Made by a program: the position numbers and the translations under genes. A stretch of DNA of 64,000 nucleotides from Delphinapterus leucas (Eukaryota; Chordata; Mammalia; Artiodactyla; Monodontidae): assembly GCF_002288925.2 (NCBI RefSeq), contig NW_022098021.1, forward strand, positions 33,672,065-33,736,064, given 5' to 3'. The notes below the pieces were generated by a model that saw nothing but the letters and a program-made list of their open reading frames with translations, was not told the origin of the DNA and did not search any database. Shown one piece after another: positions 36,091 through 49,400 of this stretch; the stretch's first letter is position 1, and each line of letters begins with the position of its first letter.

Positions 36091-39000
36091 TTCCACCAGG
36101 AAACGTCAGGCTACTGTGACTAGAAACGTGAAATTATCACAGCACTCAGTGAAAACCTGCTAATTTTAATTTAGCTATAAGGTTTTAGGGCAGGTAAAAT
36201 AGGGTCACAGAAAGAATTTATTCGCATCAGTGGGGGGTTGATTTATTAGCATAATTCTCTTTTGCTATGTTTTATTACAGATATTCTCTCTGTCACCTTG
36301 TCTAACTTCTTTCCTTCTCTCAACTTAGTGTCAATTGTGGATTAAAGACAAGAATATTTTAAAATGGAGGAAACAAGAATATAACAACCTTTTACATATT
36401 TGCACAGAATAAAAAAGTTGTTGGTTTGAGACTAACATTTGCCCACTTAGGATTCATACATTTGTGAGCCTGACTAGACGAATGAATGAGCTGGCTGTAA
36501 AGGAGCCTTCTTGGAAAAAAAATCATACTAAGGGAGGAAAGCATCAGGCTTCAACACATGACAGTTGCTCCAATTACAATGTCCAATATTCAGAAGAGAG
36601 GGAATAGCTTTGATAGCAGAATTCTAGCGCTCAGATTGATCACAATAGGCTCCCTGTTGTCTTTGTATGTGAGTCCTAGGTAGACTGAGGGTGGTAAATA
36701 CAACCTGAGGAGGTTATTTCATTAAATACTCTGATTGGTATTTGAAGTACATGGCAGACATTTAATGAGAGCCAAGTGCTGTAGTAACAAAAAGGTGAGA
36801 GAAGGGAACAAAGAGAGAGACACAGAGATTCCCTCTTTGGGAGAAAGCACGACAGATTTTTCTGTTGTTCTTATTGTTTTTGACATTTCAAGGACTTCTA
36901 ATACAATCACACTGCTGGAGCAACCAGATGTATCATAAGGATGCAGAGCACCTGGTGGAGGAAGTAGCAGTAGAGTTAGTGGACTTTAGTGGACACAGGA
37001 CATAGTGGACCTCAAGATCTTAATGAGATTCAAGCTTGCATTTTCTGTGAGAGTTAAAGCAGTTGGTGTGCATGCAACTCTAGGTTTCATTTGGAAGTGG
37101 TACATAGACTCTTCTGGATCTTCAGAGATGGTGGGCATTAATAAAGAGAGTTCAAGCTGAAAAGGGGAAAATGGTGAGATTTTACTCTCCCTTTTTTTGG
37201 GAGTACCTTTTAAGGAAAAGACTAAAGAAAACAGGATGCCACATGGAAGCAGAGTGTATTTGTTTATATGGACAAATACCTGAAGTAGTGGTGTGGGGGA
37301 TGGAAGGGAGATGAAAGGCACAATTCAAGTAATTTAGCTGTTCTGACCAGGAACAGATAACTATTGATGATACCATTAATAGTGATAACATGAACGTGGA
37401 TTGAAGAGGCACAAATTACACATTGCCCTTACCCTCATTCTGCATATACTATTTATTATTTAATTTCAGAAAGAGTTCACATGTCTGGTTATTTTAGTGC
37501 AATCTGTAAGATCAAAAGGCCATAGACAGATTTACTCTAATAATAATGGTAATAAATCTTTGCCATTTAACATCTGTTTTACATTTATTAATTGTATCAG
37601 TGGCTTTCTTTTTGAAAGAATTTTATCTAAGCTCTCCTTCCTCACATATTTACTTCCTCCGTGTTTTCCTTTTCTACAATGGAATGAAGTGTTAGCATCA
37701 TGATGTGAAAAGTTAGAGTGATAACTTTAGAAGGTAGTCAGCTAGTTCATTGCACCATTTTATTCCAGTGACAGAGCTCATCTTTGGTGGCTCATCATTA
37801 AGTTCCAACAGAAGAATTATTATGTCTTTAGGTCTCAGGACCCTAACCCTGCAGGATTTATTGTTTACTTTAGAGTAGTGACAGAAATCAAGTAATAAAT
37901 ACAGATGAGAAGAGAGAAGCATCTTAAAATATTTCCATCCTATCTTTTTAGGTAATCAGATATCCAATAGTAAAACTTGGGTAAAAGAAAAATAAATGGC
38001 ACATCACACTCTTAAGAGGCTATATTGAAGATCAAGGGCTTTCAAGTGACTAAAATCTAATGTTTCATTCAGTGGTTTATTCTGACTTGAAAGCATCTCA
38101 AATTGGTAAGCACTGTGTCTCGACTGCTTGTGCTCTTCATCATCTTCCTATATCAAATTTTGCATGTTTTAGAAATGAGTTCAGATGCACTGTTGATTAA
38201 AAGGCAGACAAAAAATATGGAAGCACAATATTTATTCCATTTAATGTTTTATTTTGTTTTTGGCTCTTTTATCACTGACCGAACCTAAACCCCATCATAC
38301 TTCATTGAATGCCATGTCTATAGGTGTAGCTCTACAGGTCTACTTACAAGGCAGGCATTGAAATGATGTGAAGATTCTGCTCGAAGGCCATGGAAACAAG
38401 GTGTATGCCTGGTATCTTGAACTGAAATCATTGAATATACTTTCCTATATGAAACATAGCTTCATCTGGTACCTGTGTTCTTTAACACTTGGGTCAGTAT
38501 ATTATGAGTTTAAAACAGTTTTAGTGAGCTGTCTTGTAAAACTATTACCACAGGAAAGTATTTGCCATTTTAAACATTGACCTTACAATTGTACTTCGGA
38601 GACTTCATTCTCTTATTAATTAGGGGCTTCCTGTATCCTGATTTTAAATTGCTAGCTTGTGTACTTCCTCGCTTTCTTTGGTTTTAATCAATTATTTTCT
38701 TCTTGTTCCCTCTTCTATCATGGAAATTATTGTATAGTTTTTAAATGCTTGAAAAAATGATTTGCTGTAAAATCTTAAAGGCTTTCTGGATACTGCATTC
38801 TGCTTCTAAGAAAATGAAAGCACATACGCCTTATAATTTAATGACAGTAAATTTTTTTTGTAGGAGGAAACAATTCCCCTTCACTACCTGTTTTTACTTT
38901 TGTGCAAGGAAAGCTAGAACTTTATGCAAGCACCTTCTTTACACTTTGGGTATTATTAAGACAATTATGTCCCCTCTGTAGTCATCTCTTCTTCTGGGAT

Positions 39001-40010
39001 AGAGTTGCTAATCTGGAGACAACATGGCATTTATTGAGATGTTTATTAATAGGAAGATGTAATGACTTAAAGACTGGATTCCATGTTTTCCCTTCCTTTT
39101 TCACTTTCTATGCACAGAAATGCAAGACCCCTTTCATTTCCTTTCTCCATGTGGTAGTACATCCTGGTGTCTTAGATTTCTGGGAAACAGACTCCTCCAA
39201 GGCAGACTTTTGAGCAGGAGGTATACTGAGAAGCAGGATAGGCAGAGGAAGATGTGAAACTATGATGTAGCTGTCTTAGAAGCCTCACCTGAGCCTATGA
39301 ATCTAGCTGGAAATGGCTCTGCAGAGTTGTCTGAAATCAAAGCAAGTTTTCCAGGCCTTTGCACCTCACTATCAGCCAGTCATTGAACACAACTGCTGGG
39401 AGAAAGCACAGTCTTGGACAATATGGCTCTCTTTGTCCAAGAGCAATCCTCAGAGAGAGACTCAACTCTGAACTGTGTGCCACAGGCACTACTAAATGTG
39501 AGAGCAATGAGGGTCTGGGTTCTGAAAGGAGGATTCTGGCAGCTCATTGTCCACTACATTCACTGTACTAGAGGCTGCCTGTTCATTCTCCTGTCTCTGT
39601 TTCCTATTTAGCTAGACAAGTAAATCAAGCTTGCCATCTTTTCTACGTCTTTGGTTGAATAGATGAATTCTGATCCCGCTTTGTAAACCTGGTCATCTCT
39701 CAGTGTACAGACAAACCTAAGCATGAGCATGCCAAGATTTAGTTAGGGTAGCAAATATGATATCCAGCACAAGTGACTTGAATCTCAATCACTTTCTCCA
39801 GTCCACCCTTTGACGGAAAGCATTGCACTAAATGTTATAGAGTACTTGCCAGGAAAATGTATTCAATAATTTCTTTCACACATAGATAGTGATACTCATG
39901 TAAATTCTGTTTTATTGGAAAGACCATTGTATAGTTTAATGTTACTTTAATATAGTAATTTGTAATTATATTGTGATATTTTCAGCAGTGTTCTGATATT
40001 TTCAGCAAAG
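36091..40010. other. Mostly unique sequence, no gene seen
   Basis: No exon or RNA gene is recognised. The segment at about 39165-39560 is less AT-rich and looks like a mid-repetitive element ('tttctgggaaacagactcct', 'gcaggaggtatactgagaag'), but I cannot place it in a family. Several 60-110-codon frames (36735, 36986, 38902, 39359) have no recognisable domain. Confidence 0.4.
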
Positions 40011-40014
40011 AATG

Positions 40015-40245
40015 GTGGTGAAAATCATGGTTTGTGGAGTCAGAGTGTCTGAATTTGGATCCTGATCTCTCTGCTTTATTGCAGTATGAACTTTGAATTC
40101 AGTTTATAATTTTTAAATGGACATGAAACAATGTCTATTTCATAGGATAGTTTTCAGAATATGATGAGATTATCCATGTAATAAAATGGCTCCTGACACA
40201 TAGCTTCTGACACAATGCTGCTCAATAAATACTGGCTAATATATT
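40015..40245 (+). repeat. MIR SINE
   Basis: 'catggtttgtggagtcagag', 'tctgaatttggatcctgatc', 'atttcataggatagttttca', 'gagattatccatgtaataaa' and 'ctgctcaataaatactggct' give near full-length MIR order in sense, well preserved for this family. Confidence 0.8.
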
Positions 40246-41689
40246 TATTATCTTCTAAATCATTTTGCTATCACTACAATATGGTTACAAAAATAAACAA
40301 AAATTTAGTAGCATGCAACCATAGGCATTGATTTAGCTCACAAAGCTCTCAGCTGGAAGTCAGCTAACCTAGGCTGGGCTTGGCTGAGTGTCTCTGCTGC
40401 TCGTGGATGTGTCTCCTCAAGCATCTGTGGATTGATTCTCTTCCATGTTTTCTTCTCTTCCTCCAGGAATCAGAGGGTTTGCCTGAGCTTGGTTTTCTCA
40501 TGGGGATGTCAGAATGTAAGAGAGCTAACCCAACTGCTTGAATGATTCTCAAGTCTTTGGTTCCATTATACTCACTGACATTTCATTGGTCAAGGTAAGT
40601 CACGTCAGTGAAACCAAAGTCAGGAGTGGTGAAATATACTACTTTAGTGGTGGAACTGGAAAGCCACATAACCAAGGGCATGGATACAGATAATGTTAAA
40701 GAATTGGGACAATTAGGACACTCACCATATCTCCAATGGTAACAACACAAACCACTCTGGTACTGTCTCTTCCCATAGCTTCATTCCTACCCAACTCAGC
40801 CTGCCCTCCTTCCATATCCATTCTCTGTAAGCTCTTCTATAACCTCTTACACTGTACCTTGTGGATCATTTCATCATATCAACAGTTGCTTACAGCCTTG
40901 AACCAGTTTTTCCTACATGATTCCCTTTAACTGAGACTTGGCTTTCTCCTAATGTCACGAATTCCTTTCTGTTTCAGGTTCTTCCTTTGAACTCATTCGA
41001 TGCCAGATTCAGGCAGTATATTCTTTACACCATTCATACATTTTTTTTAAAGGATAATTGTTGACATTTTCCACTTCTGTGTATCTCTTCTCAACTTAGA
41101 AGCTCAAATTCACCTTATTCCCTGCCAGCTTCAGAGTTTCAAATCCACTCCCTTGCCTTATGGTCCTTTTGTCCCTATAGTTTCTTAGAACTCCTTTCTA
41201 GACTTTCATATTAGGCATTATTCTATTTTGTTTCCCAGTTCTCAGGTTTCTCCTTTGTTTCATGTATGGGACATTTTCTTCCTCTCACCCTGTAAATATA
41301 AGGATTCTTTAAAGTTTTGTCTTAACCCTCAACCCATTTTTCCCTTGGTAATCTAATTTGTTCCCACAGGTTAAATTATCATCTCTACTGGATGAGTCTC
41401 AAGTTTATGTTTCCCACACTGGCTTCCTTCCCAAGATACAGCACTGAACTTTCAATATCCTCCTGCACTTCTTTATTGTTCACAACTGATCTGCATCTGT
41501 TTTGATGACCCCTATTTTCTTTATTCTATCTCAATCTTCCCAGGACATAGGATCAAATTTCATATATTCTATTTATTTTAATATATTTAGTCCTTTCTCT
41601 TCTAATCTAATTAAATCTTTCCACACTCTTGTGTATTACAGGGACCTCAAACCAGTCTGACAAGCATCTGTTAATTGCCTCTTCTGTGC
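40246..41689. other. No gene seen; possible L2-like pyrimidine-rich relic
   Basis: From about 40735 to 41560 the plus strand is C/T-rich with phrases loosely like L2 3' ORF sequence. Similarity is too weak for me to call it. Confidence 0.35.
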
Positions 41690-41960
41690 CAATCTTTCAA
41701 GACAGGGTAGATAAAAATATGAATAAGATATGGACCCAGTAAAAAAAAAAAAGATATGGACCCAGACTTCAAGAAGCTTTATTAGAGGAGGCAGATAAAC
41801 ATTTGGCCATTAAAGAAAAGTAGGGGCCATTCGAGTGGCAAAAGCAAAATGCTGCAGGAACACTAAGAAGCAGGAAATTAATTCTGATATGGGGGTCTAT
41901 CAGAGTAGCCTTCACAGAGTAGGTGACATTTGAGCTGTCTTTGAAAGATGAGTCAGACAT
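41690..41960 (-). repeat. L2-like relic, antisense
   Basis: 'gacccagacttcaagaagct', 'cttcacagagtaggtgacat' and 'ttgagctgtctttgaaagat' match antisense L2-type text. It hosts the poly(A)-only insertion at 41740-41750. Confidence 0.5.
41740..41750 (+). mobile_element. Poly(A)-only retro-insertion with target-site duplication
   Basis: 'aagatatggacccag' occurs at 41725-41739 and again at 41751-41765, separated only by T plus ten A. A 15-bp exact duplication flanking an A tract is what target-primed reverse transcription leaves if synthesis stops inside the poly(A) tail. Confidence 0.75.
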
Positions 41961-42629
41961 ATATTATCCTTAACATTTAAAAGTTTACAGTCTACAAAAT
42001 GTCTGAACTGTATCAATGTCTGTAACAGGTGCTTTCCTGCCTGTGGGAACATCAGCGACACTCTTTAATATGTTCCTCCCCAGTGCAACAGTATCTCAGA
42101 AAAATTTGCCGGGTTTTGCCTTCTGAGTTTCTCTTTGTTCTGAGTCTTGATGTCAACCTTCAGATATGGTGCTTTGGACATTTCCTTTCTTCTTGTGCCT
42201 GCTCTTAGTAGATTTCAGTTCCCTTTTACTTCATGTTCTAAAGCTGCTGACAAGAACTGGCTCCTGAAAATCTAGCCACTTGCAGCATCTGAGACTTTTT
42301 CTCACTTTGGTTAGGTACACAGGTAATTCTGGGAATAAGACAGAGAAGTAAAGAACAATTGTATGAAACAATGTGGAAGATGGCATTAAAGAGTTTCACA
42401 ATGTCATGGAGATTTAAAAGAATTCCTCACAAGTATGCCACCTTCTCCCTCAGATAACTCTGGACAGTCTCATCCTGATTAATTTTTTGGCCATAAATAT
42501 TATCTTTTATGCCTCCCTCTTTGGTTATCACAGAAGAGACTTGTGTCAGTGTATGAATGAGAATATCTACATGTTTATCCATGAAAATTTGCAAGTCTAT
42601 CCTTACTTTATTTAATATGTCTATCTTTT

Positions 42630-42839
42630 TTTTTTTTTTTTTTTTTTCCGGTATGCGGGCCTCTCACTGTTGTGGCCTCTTCCTTTGCGGAGCACAGGCT
42701 CCGGATGCGCAGGCTCAGCAGCCATGGCTCACGGGCCCAGCCGCTCTGCGGCATGTGGGATCTTCCCGGACCAGGGCACGAACCCGTGTCCCCTGCATCG
42801 GCAGGCCGACTCTCAACCACTGCGCCACCAGGGAAGCCC
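42630..42839 (-). mobile_element. CHR-family SINE
   Basis: Full-length with a long T tract (A tail in sense) at about 42627-42647. The 17-bp duplication 'taatatgtctatctttt'/'taatctgtctatctttt' (42613-42629 and 42840-42856) has one mismatch. Most CpG sites are kept. Frames of 60-155 codons that run across it on either strand are artefacts. Confidence 0.95.
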
Positions 42840-42856
42840 TAATCTGTCTATCTTTT

Positions 42857-44369
42857 GAACAAGGTGTGTCGCCGGAGGTAGTAGTAGCTTACCTCAGATG
42901 TCCTAGGCACTGGAACACTGACCATCAGTCAGTCCTAATATTAGCTCTAGCACTGTGCACACACCTGTGTGAGACAGCAATTCCATGGGACCTGAGTGCA
43001 TGCATGAGGCTCATGCTTCTATGACTGGACTGGGATAATCTGAATCTGAGCTTGCTTGTCTATAAGTAGATATGGTCAGATGCTAAAATGAGAGTAATGA
43101 CTATCTTAGATCAAATGAGTCTGTAATGGAAAATAAAACAAAATCAAACCAGGTCCAGTGGTAAGAAATAGTGCATTTTGGTGAAATAGTTGGGCAGGAG
43201 AGCCTAGGGTGGCTAAAAGTTCATACCAGTATGGATGGAATAGTAGAATTTCCTTCTTCAGGAGCCAACACCAACAGAGCTATGGCAGGGTCAAAATGAG
43301 GTTTTGTTTTGTTTTGTTTTCTGTGTTACAAGTTTTCTTATGGACTCAGTATTAAAACAAGTAATTAGATTTTTTTGTTAACTCTCAAAAGAATTACTTT
43401 GAATTGAATTTGCAAATGTATTATTTTCTATAAATGCATTGTCCATTGCTATCTTGTAGTAAGACTACATTTGATTAGTGTATAAGTAAATAATTTACCT
43501 AGAAATTGCTGTAGTAAGTGCCCAGTCAAAATACATATTAAAAGCTTGTAGATCTAAGCTAGTATGCAAAATATAAAGATTTTTACAAAATGGGCTAAAT
43601 TATTAAAAATGTTGACAATATTGGAGCTTTGTAAGTAATAAGGGTAAAGGACAAACACAATATCATTATATTAATCACAAATATGAAAAATTTATAAAAA
43701 TGATAAGCTACAACTCTCCAGAAATCTAATACTAGAGTAATTAGAATTACTGGATCCTAGTCTGTTAACTTTGTTGAAAATAGTCTGGACATAATATTCA
43801 AAGCTTTAAATGTGTATCTCAATCTCAATATTTTTACAAATTTAAAAAAGCAGCAGGATCACAAGATGCTACACTCCAAAGACAATTTCCTTTATTTATT
43901 TTTTTAAAAATAATTATGAGTTATTTAGAAAGAGACATTTTTGGTATATAATTAGTAGGGCAATATTGACAAGAAGGATGTGGCAAAACACACATGCTGT
44001 AATGTGTAAGGAAATGTAGTTCTCCTTAATGAAGCAATTTAAAACAGTAATGGAATTATTTAACAAAGGAAATTTTAATTGCATGCATTACCATAATTCT
44101 TCATATTTACTAGATAAATCAAAATATTACAGCTCTGTTTAACAAATAAAATTAACTTTTTCTTTCATCCCTCAGCATGTTTTAAGAATCTGAGAGGTTA
44201 GTTTAAAATTGTAAATCCTATGTAAATGGCTAAAGAGTCTGTAGAGATAGAGGGATTACCTTCCAGTACACATATTTATTCAGCACTAGCCACACTTTTC
44301 TAAGACCAGGAAGTTTAACTTTGAACTTCTGGGAGACAATAGATTGTAATTGAACATGAGCACCTTTGG
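42857..44369. other. Unique sequence, no gene seen
   Basis: No recognised feature apart from a (TTTTG)n patch at about 43302-43320. Confidence 0.45.
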
Positions 44370-44539
44370 AATTGAACATAACTTGGCTTGAGCTTTGAGT
44401 CTTTGGCAAGTTATTAAACCTGCACAAGTCTCCATTTCTTCATGTACAAAATGGGGAAACTAATATCTAATTCTTGGTGTTAAGATGTTCTAAATGATAT
44501 CAGATATTGTGTCTGGCACATAAGGCGCTCAATAAATCA
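44370..44539 (+). repeat. MIR SINE fragment
   Basis: 'gtctttggcaagttattaaa', 'ctccatttcttcatgtacaa', 'aatggggaaactaatatcta' and 'tctggcacataaggcgctca' are MIR 3' half in sense. A CHR SINE has landed directly beyond its end. Confidence 0.8.
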
Positions 44540-44550
44540 ACTGTTCCAAT

Positions 44551-44757
44551 TTTTTTTTTTTTTTTGCGGTACGCGGGCCTCTCACCGTTGTGGCCTCCCC
44601 CATTGCGGAGCACAGGCTCCGGACGCGCAGGCTCAATGGCCATGGCTCACGGGCCCAGCCGCTCCGCGGCATGTGGGATCTTCCCGGACTGGGGCACGAA
44701 CCCGTGTCCCCTGCATCGGCAGGCAGACTCTCAACCACTGCGCCACCAGGGAAGCCC
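44551..44757 (-). mobile_element. CHR-family SINE, well preserved
   Basis: One of the cleanest copies, with T15 tail, 'gcggtacgcgggcctctcac' body end and 'ccaccagggaagccc' head on the plus strand, and most CpG sites retained. No convincing target-site duplication is visible: 'actgttccaat' against 'actgccacttctaat' is weak. Confidence 0.95.
44692..44745 (-). promoter_or_regulatory. Internal Pol III A and B boxes of the CHR SINE
   Basis: On the minus strand the A box reads 'tggcgcagtggttgag' (44745-44730) and the B box 'ggttcgtgccc' (44702-44692). Spacing and sequence fit a tRNA-type type 2 promoter. The same boxes occur in the other five copies, decayed in the 26-kb one. Activity is not shown by the sequence. 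Confidence 0.75.
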
Positions 44758-47700
44758 ACTGCCACTTCTAATGCTACTATTAGCAATAATTTTTGTTTAC
44801 TGAGCATCTGTTATGTAATCTGTATTGGGGCAGTGGCTTATATAAACATATTGAGCTATTTTATTGAGCCAGCTACTTTATATTATGTTCTCTAGATATA
44901 ATTTTAAAATTAAGTTGGTCAGAAAGAAATTTTTAATGCAATTATGTAGATGAGAAATCCATATTTGGCTGGAATAGTACTGATTTCTTTGCTGAAAGAC
45001 TAAAAGTGTTATAGACCTTTAGAAGCTTTATCACTTCCACTATCTTGTTTGAAATAACATCTCTTTGTAGTTGCTAATAGAGATTTCAGTAGCTCCAAGT
45101 AACAGCCGACACAACAAAGGTTCAATTAAATCGTGACTTCCCTGGATTTTCTTAGTAACTGTTAGAGCTGTGACTTAAATTTAGCTATTTTTAACCTTTA
45201 ATTACAGTTTTCTTTCCCTTATACCATACCTTCTCTCTGCTTGATGATAACTTAGATACATTAGTAACTGTAGAAATATATTTTAAGGATAATGTTGACT
45301 AATTTTTTCTCTGGTTTTCTGGAGGTCAGGACAAAGGAGGTATGCCTATAAAGCAGTAGAGAAGGAGTTTAGAGTTTGGGATAAAAATTTTGCTTTTACC
45401 AGCTGTGAAACATTATATTGATGGTATTAAGGGTTATTTTTTGAAGACTTAAAAATATGGAAAAAAAAACTATATTTGGAGGAAGATGTGATGAGAATAG
45501 GCTAAATGATTCATCCAAGATGTTCTCCTGGCTTAAGATTGTAACACTTTTCATCATGTATATTAACCACTTTCCCATAAATTTCTTTCCATGCCCATGA
45601 AAGCAGATTTTGCTTGCCCTCCTTCGCACACTCATACGCCATCCAGACTCATACACCTGCACAGTACAACCCAGACACACATAAACCTACCTTTTAAAAT
45701 GGATAATGGTAAACCATAGCATCTCCTTGATGCTTATCCTAGGTAAGTTATGTTTGCCTATTACTCAAAACAGTGCTCTGTGATGAAAAGATGATAAAAC
45801 AGATGAGCAAGTTGGGTAGAAACAAGTTAGATGCTCCAGTACTTAGAGAATGAATAAGCCTAATACTTTTGCTGTGATTCTACAGACAGATCAGCTGATG
45901 CAGGAGTTGGCCACTTTGCTTTTCTCTTCAATACAATGAGGTAGAGATTTTAAATTCTTGCCACACACATACTAGGTAATTGAACCTCTTGAGATTGTCA
46001 CAGGTGAAATGGAATGAAAACTTCTGTCATTGTCATCTTTAGGTTGTCCTTTTCTCTGCATCCTGTGAACTGAAGCTAATAATTTTCTAAAAGAGTTGCA
46101 AGTATAGCTATTACTCTCTTGATAACTTGTCTTATCTCTGGAATCAGTTTACCTGTCTTAAATGTGATTATTAAATACTTCCCATGCTGATCAATTTATT
46201 TGGAAGATACTGTTTGGGAGTTTGGAAATGTCAGTGGGCATTTCAAAGGTGTTATTTGACCATCTAAGAAAATTTCCATATATTGACATAATAGCATACT
46301 TATACTAACAAATGAAAACTATTAAATGTGAAAAGGAGTAATTATTCTAGCAACAATTTACGTTAAATGTTATTTTCTGTTCAGATGGCCATTAGTGATA
46401 ATCTAGGGTTGTGGTACTCTCAGGACCTATAGAGTTTGCTCAGATTCTCCACTGAGTAGAAATTTGTGGCATTTAACTACTGCATTCCAGAAAGAACTTC
46501 TTCAAAAATAAAAACTGAAAATCTTGTGTTTCATAAATGTGTCTGCTCTTGAGCTGTGACTTTTCACCAGAGAGGATGTTCATATTACCTTTAGTTAACT
46601 ATCTTTGAAAATTTACTTGTAATTCAGGACATAATGCATCTGGCAATGATTCTGCCCAGAGTTACTTGGAGCTTAAAATGGTTTTAAAAATGCTCCCCCT
46701 CTACTCCTAATCTGCAGTGTTTAGTTCATTACTCATCTCCCCTTGCCAAACCTAATACTGAGTCCTATCTGATAGGGAGAAATCTGCATAGTGATGGTCT
46801 CAGTAGACATTAAAGAATACAAATATCTCATCTTTCTGGTTATTTTTTTTTCATGGTAATATCCGAGCTATTCATTATGATTTCAAACTGACAATTCTAT
46901 TTTTATTTTTATTATCTTCCTTTGAACTAAATGTATACACATGCCCCTTCTGTGTTTGTTCTTTTAGCTTTATATTGTTTTCAATTACTTTTTGTTTATT
47001 GAACGTTCAATGAAGTACAGGTCAACATGATTTGTTTTCTGTAATTTTTAGCCTGATAGGGTCTATACTTCTTTAAGGGAATACAATCTATTAAAAGATA
47101 TTGATAGATTCTAACTTACTCAGAGAAGACTTTAGATGACTTTAACCAATGAGGTTCCCAGCTAGAATAAACACCTGGTCAGTGTTGAATTTAACTCAAG
47201 ACATAGGTGGATTCTATTAGATTCCTTAGAAAAAGTCTATTATACTTCATTTTTTTAAAAAAAAAATAACCGTCTTTAGATTATATAATATTCTTTGAAG
47301 AATTATAATGCATTTCAAAAGAGGCTCCATCATTCAGAAATTATTCACCCTGCAGTGTTTTACCAAAATCATATGTCTGTGTCATATAGGTAACTTGGCA
47401 TTAAAATGACAGCACTGCAGTTATCGCTGTGTATATGTATGCAGAGTGAACATAACCAGGAAATATGCACTCTAAGTGATGTACTCAAATGCAGAAATAA
47501 GAAATATCGTCTTGCAAGCTTGTCAGTGGTGTGCCGGATGCATTCTCATTTTTCTAATTTATGCTGCTAGTCTATAGCTTCTGTTGGAGTTGACAGTATA
47601 TACTTGGGAGAATACAACATAAACCAGTAAGCTCTTTCTCTATACAGTAACAGTTTTACTCTGACTTTTTAAGTGGTATAAATCCTGAAAAGTCAAAGTT

Positions 47701-47804
47701 CTGAGCAGAACCAGGACAGAAATGCAAATAGCCAAACTGTCAAGAATTGTGACGAATCTGAGATTTTACCATACTTGAAGTGAACAAGTTAGCCTACCAC
47801 CATT
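44758..47804. other. Unique sequence, no gene seen
   Basis: Three kilobases with no recognised repeat, exon or RNA gene. A minus-strand frame of 94 codons at 45396-45680 has no recognisable domain. Confidence 0.45.
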
Positions 47805-48150
47805 TCATGGATACTGGTAGAAGACGAGAGACTCCTCGGCCAGAGACAAAGGACTTTATTACTCACAGTAATAGCCATAGTCTCATCATTTTTTGTGCAA
47901 GTTCCCTGAGACCCAGTTTCCAAAAGGAGGTATGAAGAGGGCCAGGTGACACCCGTATATGCAGTGTGTTGTGTTATAGGAGAGAAACCCCAAACTTAGG
48001 GAGCTTAAATATCTTATAATGGTCATTAAGCATGCCCACCACTTGCTGTAGAGAGACTTATTCTACTATCCAAGGCTGTTTACTGTACAAATTCTGCATC
48101 AAAGGCAAGTCAGTGCCTCTGCTTTTAAGACATGCAGAAATGTAAGAGAT
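47805..48150 (-). mobile_element. Probable ERV LTR, minus strand
   Basis: On the minus strand the end reads 'gtgagtaataaagtcctttg', then 'tctctggccgaggagtctct' and 'cttctacca'. This is a typical R-U5 with AATAAA, like many class I LTRs. The other boundary and flanking duplication are unclear. Confidence 0.55.
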
Positions 48151-48183
48151 CCATGGAGAACTGACACTTTCAAAGGTATTTGT

Positions 48184-48262
48184 ACACATGTGGCTGATTC
48201 ACTTTGCTGTACAGCAGAAACACAACATTGTAAAGCAACTATACTCCAATAAAAAAAAGAGT
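48184..48262 (+). mobile_element. Very short L1 3' end insertion
   Basis: 'cacatgtggctgattcactt', 'gctgtacagcagaaacacaa' and 'actatactccaataaaaaaa' are the last ~75 bases of a cetartiodactyl L1 plus tail. It is an extreme 5' truncation. Confidence 0.88.
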
Positions 48263-48539
48263 CCTTATCCAGAAGAGAAGCTACTTTTTGCCTAGGTTTA
48301 TCTACCAGTTCCAGTATCTTGTCTGAGAAAGACTCTCTCTTCTATACAGCACCTGGTAAAAGAACTCACTCTCATTTTTCCATCTCCAGCATACTTCTTA
48401 ACCCATTTCTGTCTGAAACTGGTTTCACCTACAGCAGAACTTACTTCTTTGAGGATGGACCTTTCCAGCCTTCATTTTTCTTGGTCTCACAGCAAAGTGA
48501 GACTTTCTGAAGCAAAGTCTGTTCTTGGCTTCTGTAAAA

Positions 48540-49400
48540 CTCCATCTCCCCCTTCATCACTTCTCAATTGTCTCTGTGCTTATCTCTTCCTTTAAAATCA
48601 TTGATATCCTTTGTTGTTCTGTTCTTTTGTTTACACACTCTCTGTATGTGACATCACAACACTGATATTGCTGATTGTTCTCAAACTTAGTCCCTGTTCT
48701 GAACTCCAGACTCATATTACCACTTGCTTTTTGGATATCTCAATTTAGATGTCTTACTGGCATCTTCATTCACCAGTGCAAACTAAATATGTTAAACATT
48801 CCTCACACCCCCAGATCTCTTGACCCTTGGGTCACCTTATTCAAATTCACTCTCTAACTATAAACAGAGGAATAAAATGCCAATCTGATCCTGTCATTCA
48901 ACTGATTAGAAAACTTTCTTGAATCCACTATCCCTTGAGATAAAATTCAAACCCCACATCAAGGGATAAAGGGACTTCAAATTTGGCCCCGCTGATCTGT
49001 TCTACCTCGTATCTGACCACTTTTTAGTCCAGCCATATCATCTCTGTTCTTAGATGAAGTCACTTCTCTCTTTTACCTTAGGACTTCGATACCCACCAGA
49101 CACTGTCCCACTTACCTTTTGAACCAGACAAAAAGTCTATAGGGAAATTTCTTCAGATTCATCTTCACTGTCCAAGGTACCCCCATCGTCCCCTTAACCT
49201 TGTCTCTGAGTACTCATTCCCATGAACAGCAGTTGCTGGTTTAAATTCTGACTGTCCCTCTGCACAGTTAGATCTATGAATGCAGGGACTGTTTTTCATC
49301 TTGTATATTGTATTCTCTAGGACTGAATACTATTCTGGGCTGAGTGAAGGTTCTCAATAACTATTTTTGAATGCATGAATAAATGAAAGTAAGATCTAGC
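48540..49400 (+). repeat. L2 LINE relic with ORF2 3' part and terminus
   Basis: Sense-order L2 blocks: 'ctgaactccagactcatatt', 'tttttggatatctcaattta', 'gatcctgtcattcaactgat', 'gaatgcagggactgtttttc', 'aaggttctcaataactattt' and 'gaatgcatgaataaatgaaa'. No open frame remains. Confidence 0.65.

Noticed and set aside
42557..43024. 155-codon plus-strand open frame with a GC-rich centre
   Set aside because: It runs through a CHR SINE in antisense. The same peptide pattern recurs at all CHR copies (10.8, 26.2, 44.6, 51.0, 53.6 kb), which explains it without a gene.
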